From Clostridia bacterium (GTDB lineage Bacteria; Bacillota; Clostridia; Oscillospirales; Acutalibacteraceae), in the NCBI GenBank assembly GCA_017454565.1, contig JAFTCS010000205.1, forward strand, positions 1-6,033: a stretch of DNA of 6,033 nucleotides, written 5' to 3'. Shown in pieces: positions 5,414 to 6,033 of this stretch. Each line of letters begins with the position of its first letter. The stretch's first letter is position 1. A model generated the notes under the pieces. The model was not told the origin of the DNA, made no database searches, and saw only the letters and a list, made by a program, of their open reading frames with translations. A program made the position numbers and the translations under genes.

Positions 5414-6033
5414 ATGAATAGAATTATGAAAAAGCTTGTCCCGGGCGTTCTGGCGGCGGCTCTTGCTCTCGGCGCTGTTCCCTCGGGGATAACATTTGAT
5501 GATATTTTGGCTAGTGCTACTGACCCTGTAGTTTCTGGTGACATCTCGGACTATAGTGTTAGATACGGTGCAACGATAGGCACTGAGATCGGCGTTAAGG
5601 TTATTTTTAATGCGGACGATAATGTTCAGGTTTCCCTTACCGACCCTGACGGCGGTGCTGATGTTACAACATGGACTGCTTACGGCACCACAGCTAATGA
5701 CAAGATCATTGAGGTTAGGGCTTTTCCGAAAAATATGGATAAGAAAATGACCCTTACTATCAACGGTTCATCTTGTCAGTTTAGCGTTGATGATTATCTG
5801 ACAGCTGTTCAGGGAACTGCCAGCTCCCTTAGCAATGATAAGGAAAAAGCTCTTTATGACCTTTGCAACGCTCTTATGAATTACGGCGATTGGTGCGAAT
5901 TCTACTTTGCAAATAAGAATAAAAAGTTTGCGGCTATTGATTACAGTACGAGTCCCGCAAATGCTGGAACTTGCCCTGAAAATGATACTTGGAAACAGAC
6001 GTGGTGGACTGACCCTTCAAATTATTGGAAGAC
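5414..6033 (+). CDS. Secreted surface protein, N-terminal part; runs off the window
   Basis: The frame opens at ATG 5414, 6 nt after AGGAGGG (5401-5407), and stays open to the last base, giving 206 residues. A signal peptide is clear: MNRIMKKL, a hydrophobic core (about 8-22) and an ASA-T cleavage candidate after residue 35. Residues 45-125 are beta-rich with an IGVKVIFN segment. Then comes DDYLTAV and, at about 145-170, LCNALMNYGDWCEFYFANK. This order, a beta domain then a 'YL..v' and a 'lLnYG..aq.yF' helix, recurs in extracellular proteins of Ruminococcus and other Clostridia that often carry further modules; I cannot name the domain reliably. The usual Gln before 'yF' is replaced by Glu here. 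Codon use favours GCT, GTT and GAT, unlike the AAC/AAG-rich gene at 980. Anchoring or catalytic modules, if any, lie beyond the window. Confidence 0.85.
   Translation, partial: MNRIMKKLVPGVLAAALALGAVPSGITFDDILASATDPVVSGDISDYSVRYGATIGTEIGVKVIFNADDNVQVSLTDPDGGADVTTWTAYGTTANDKIIEVRAFPKNMDKKMTLTINGSSCQFSVDDYLTAVQGTASSLSNDKEKALYDLCNALMNYGDWCEFYFANKNKKFAAIDYSTSPANAGTCPENDTWKQTWWTDPSNYWK

Overview
The window looks like chromosome of an anaerobic gut or rumen Firmicute of the Oscillospiraceae, most likely Ruminococcus-like. The reasons are the moderate GC, strong AGGAGG-type ribosome binding sites, sigma-A promoters with 17-nt spacers, a Clostridia-type two-component pair, and three large secreted or surface proteins of styles common in Ruminococcus. 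Genus assignment is inference; no rRNA or marker gene is present.

Layout. (1) 2-595 (+) is the 3' end of an exported-looking protein with a DxNxDG calcium-loop/FG-GAP-like motif, closed by a strong terminator (604-639). (2) 640-979 holds no confident gene: an orphan 56-codon coding-like remnant, a long imperfect stem-loop, then a regulatory region with CTTGCA/TGCAAG half-sites overlapping a promoter. (3) 980-1999 (+) encodes a secreted, repeat-rich protein: signal peptide, Thr/Lys/Ala linker, six octapeptides, two Cys/Tyr 15-mers and a C-terminal domain I do not recognise. A terminator follows at 2016-2056. (4) 4503 down to 2094 (-) is a two-gene operon: a membrane histidine kinase of the LytS/YesM type, overlapping by 20 nt a response regulator whose output resembles the SARP/BTAD type. 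It has a near-consensus promoter with a palindrome at the predicted transcription start. (5) 4506-4946 (-) contains what looks like the 3' part of an alpha/beta hydrolase gene lacking its nucleophile region. (6) 5117-5193 (-) is tRNA-Pro(GGG) with its own promoter and a perfect terminator. (7) 5414 to the window end (+) is a second secreted protein, N-terminal part only, divergent from the tRNA.

How it fits together. The secreted-protein gene (980-1999) and the two-component operon converge tail to tail and share a double-hairpin terminator zone, so they are separate transcription units. The kinase has an extracytoplasmic sensor domain and signals to the cytoplasmic response regulator; its targets are unknown. 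The operator-like half-site cluster upstream of the secreted repeat protein is the nearest candidate target region in the window, but nothing here proves the link. No complete mobile element, CRISPR array or obvious defence system is visible. The least familiar elements are the repeat-rich secreted protein and its promoter architecture.
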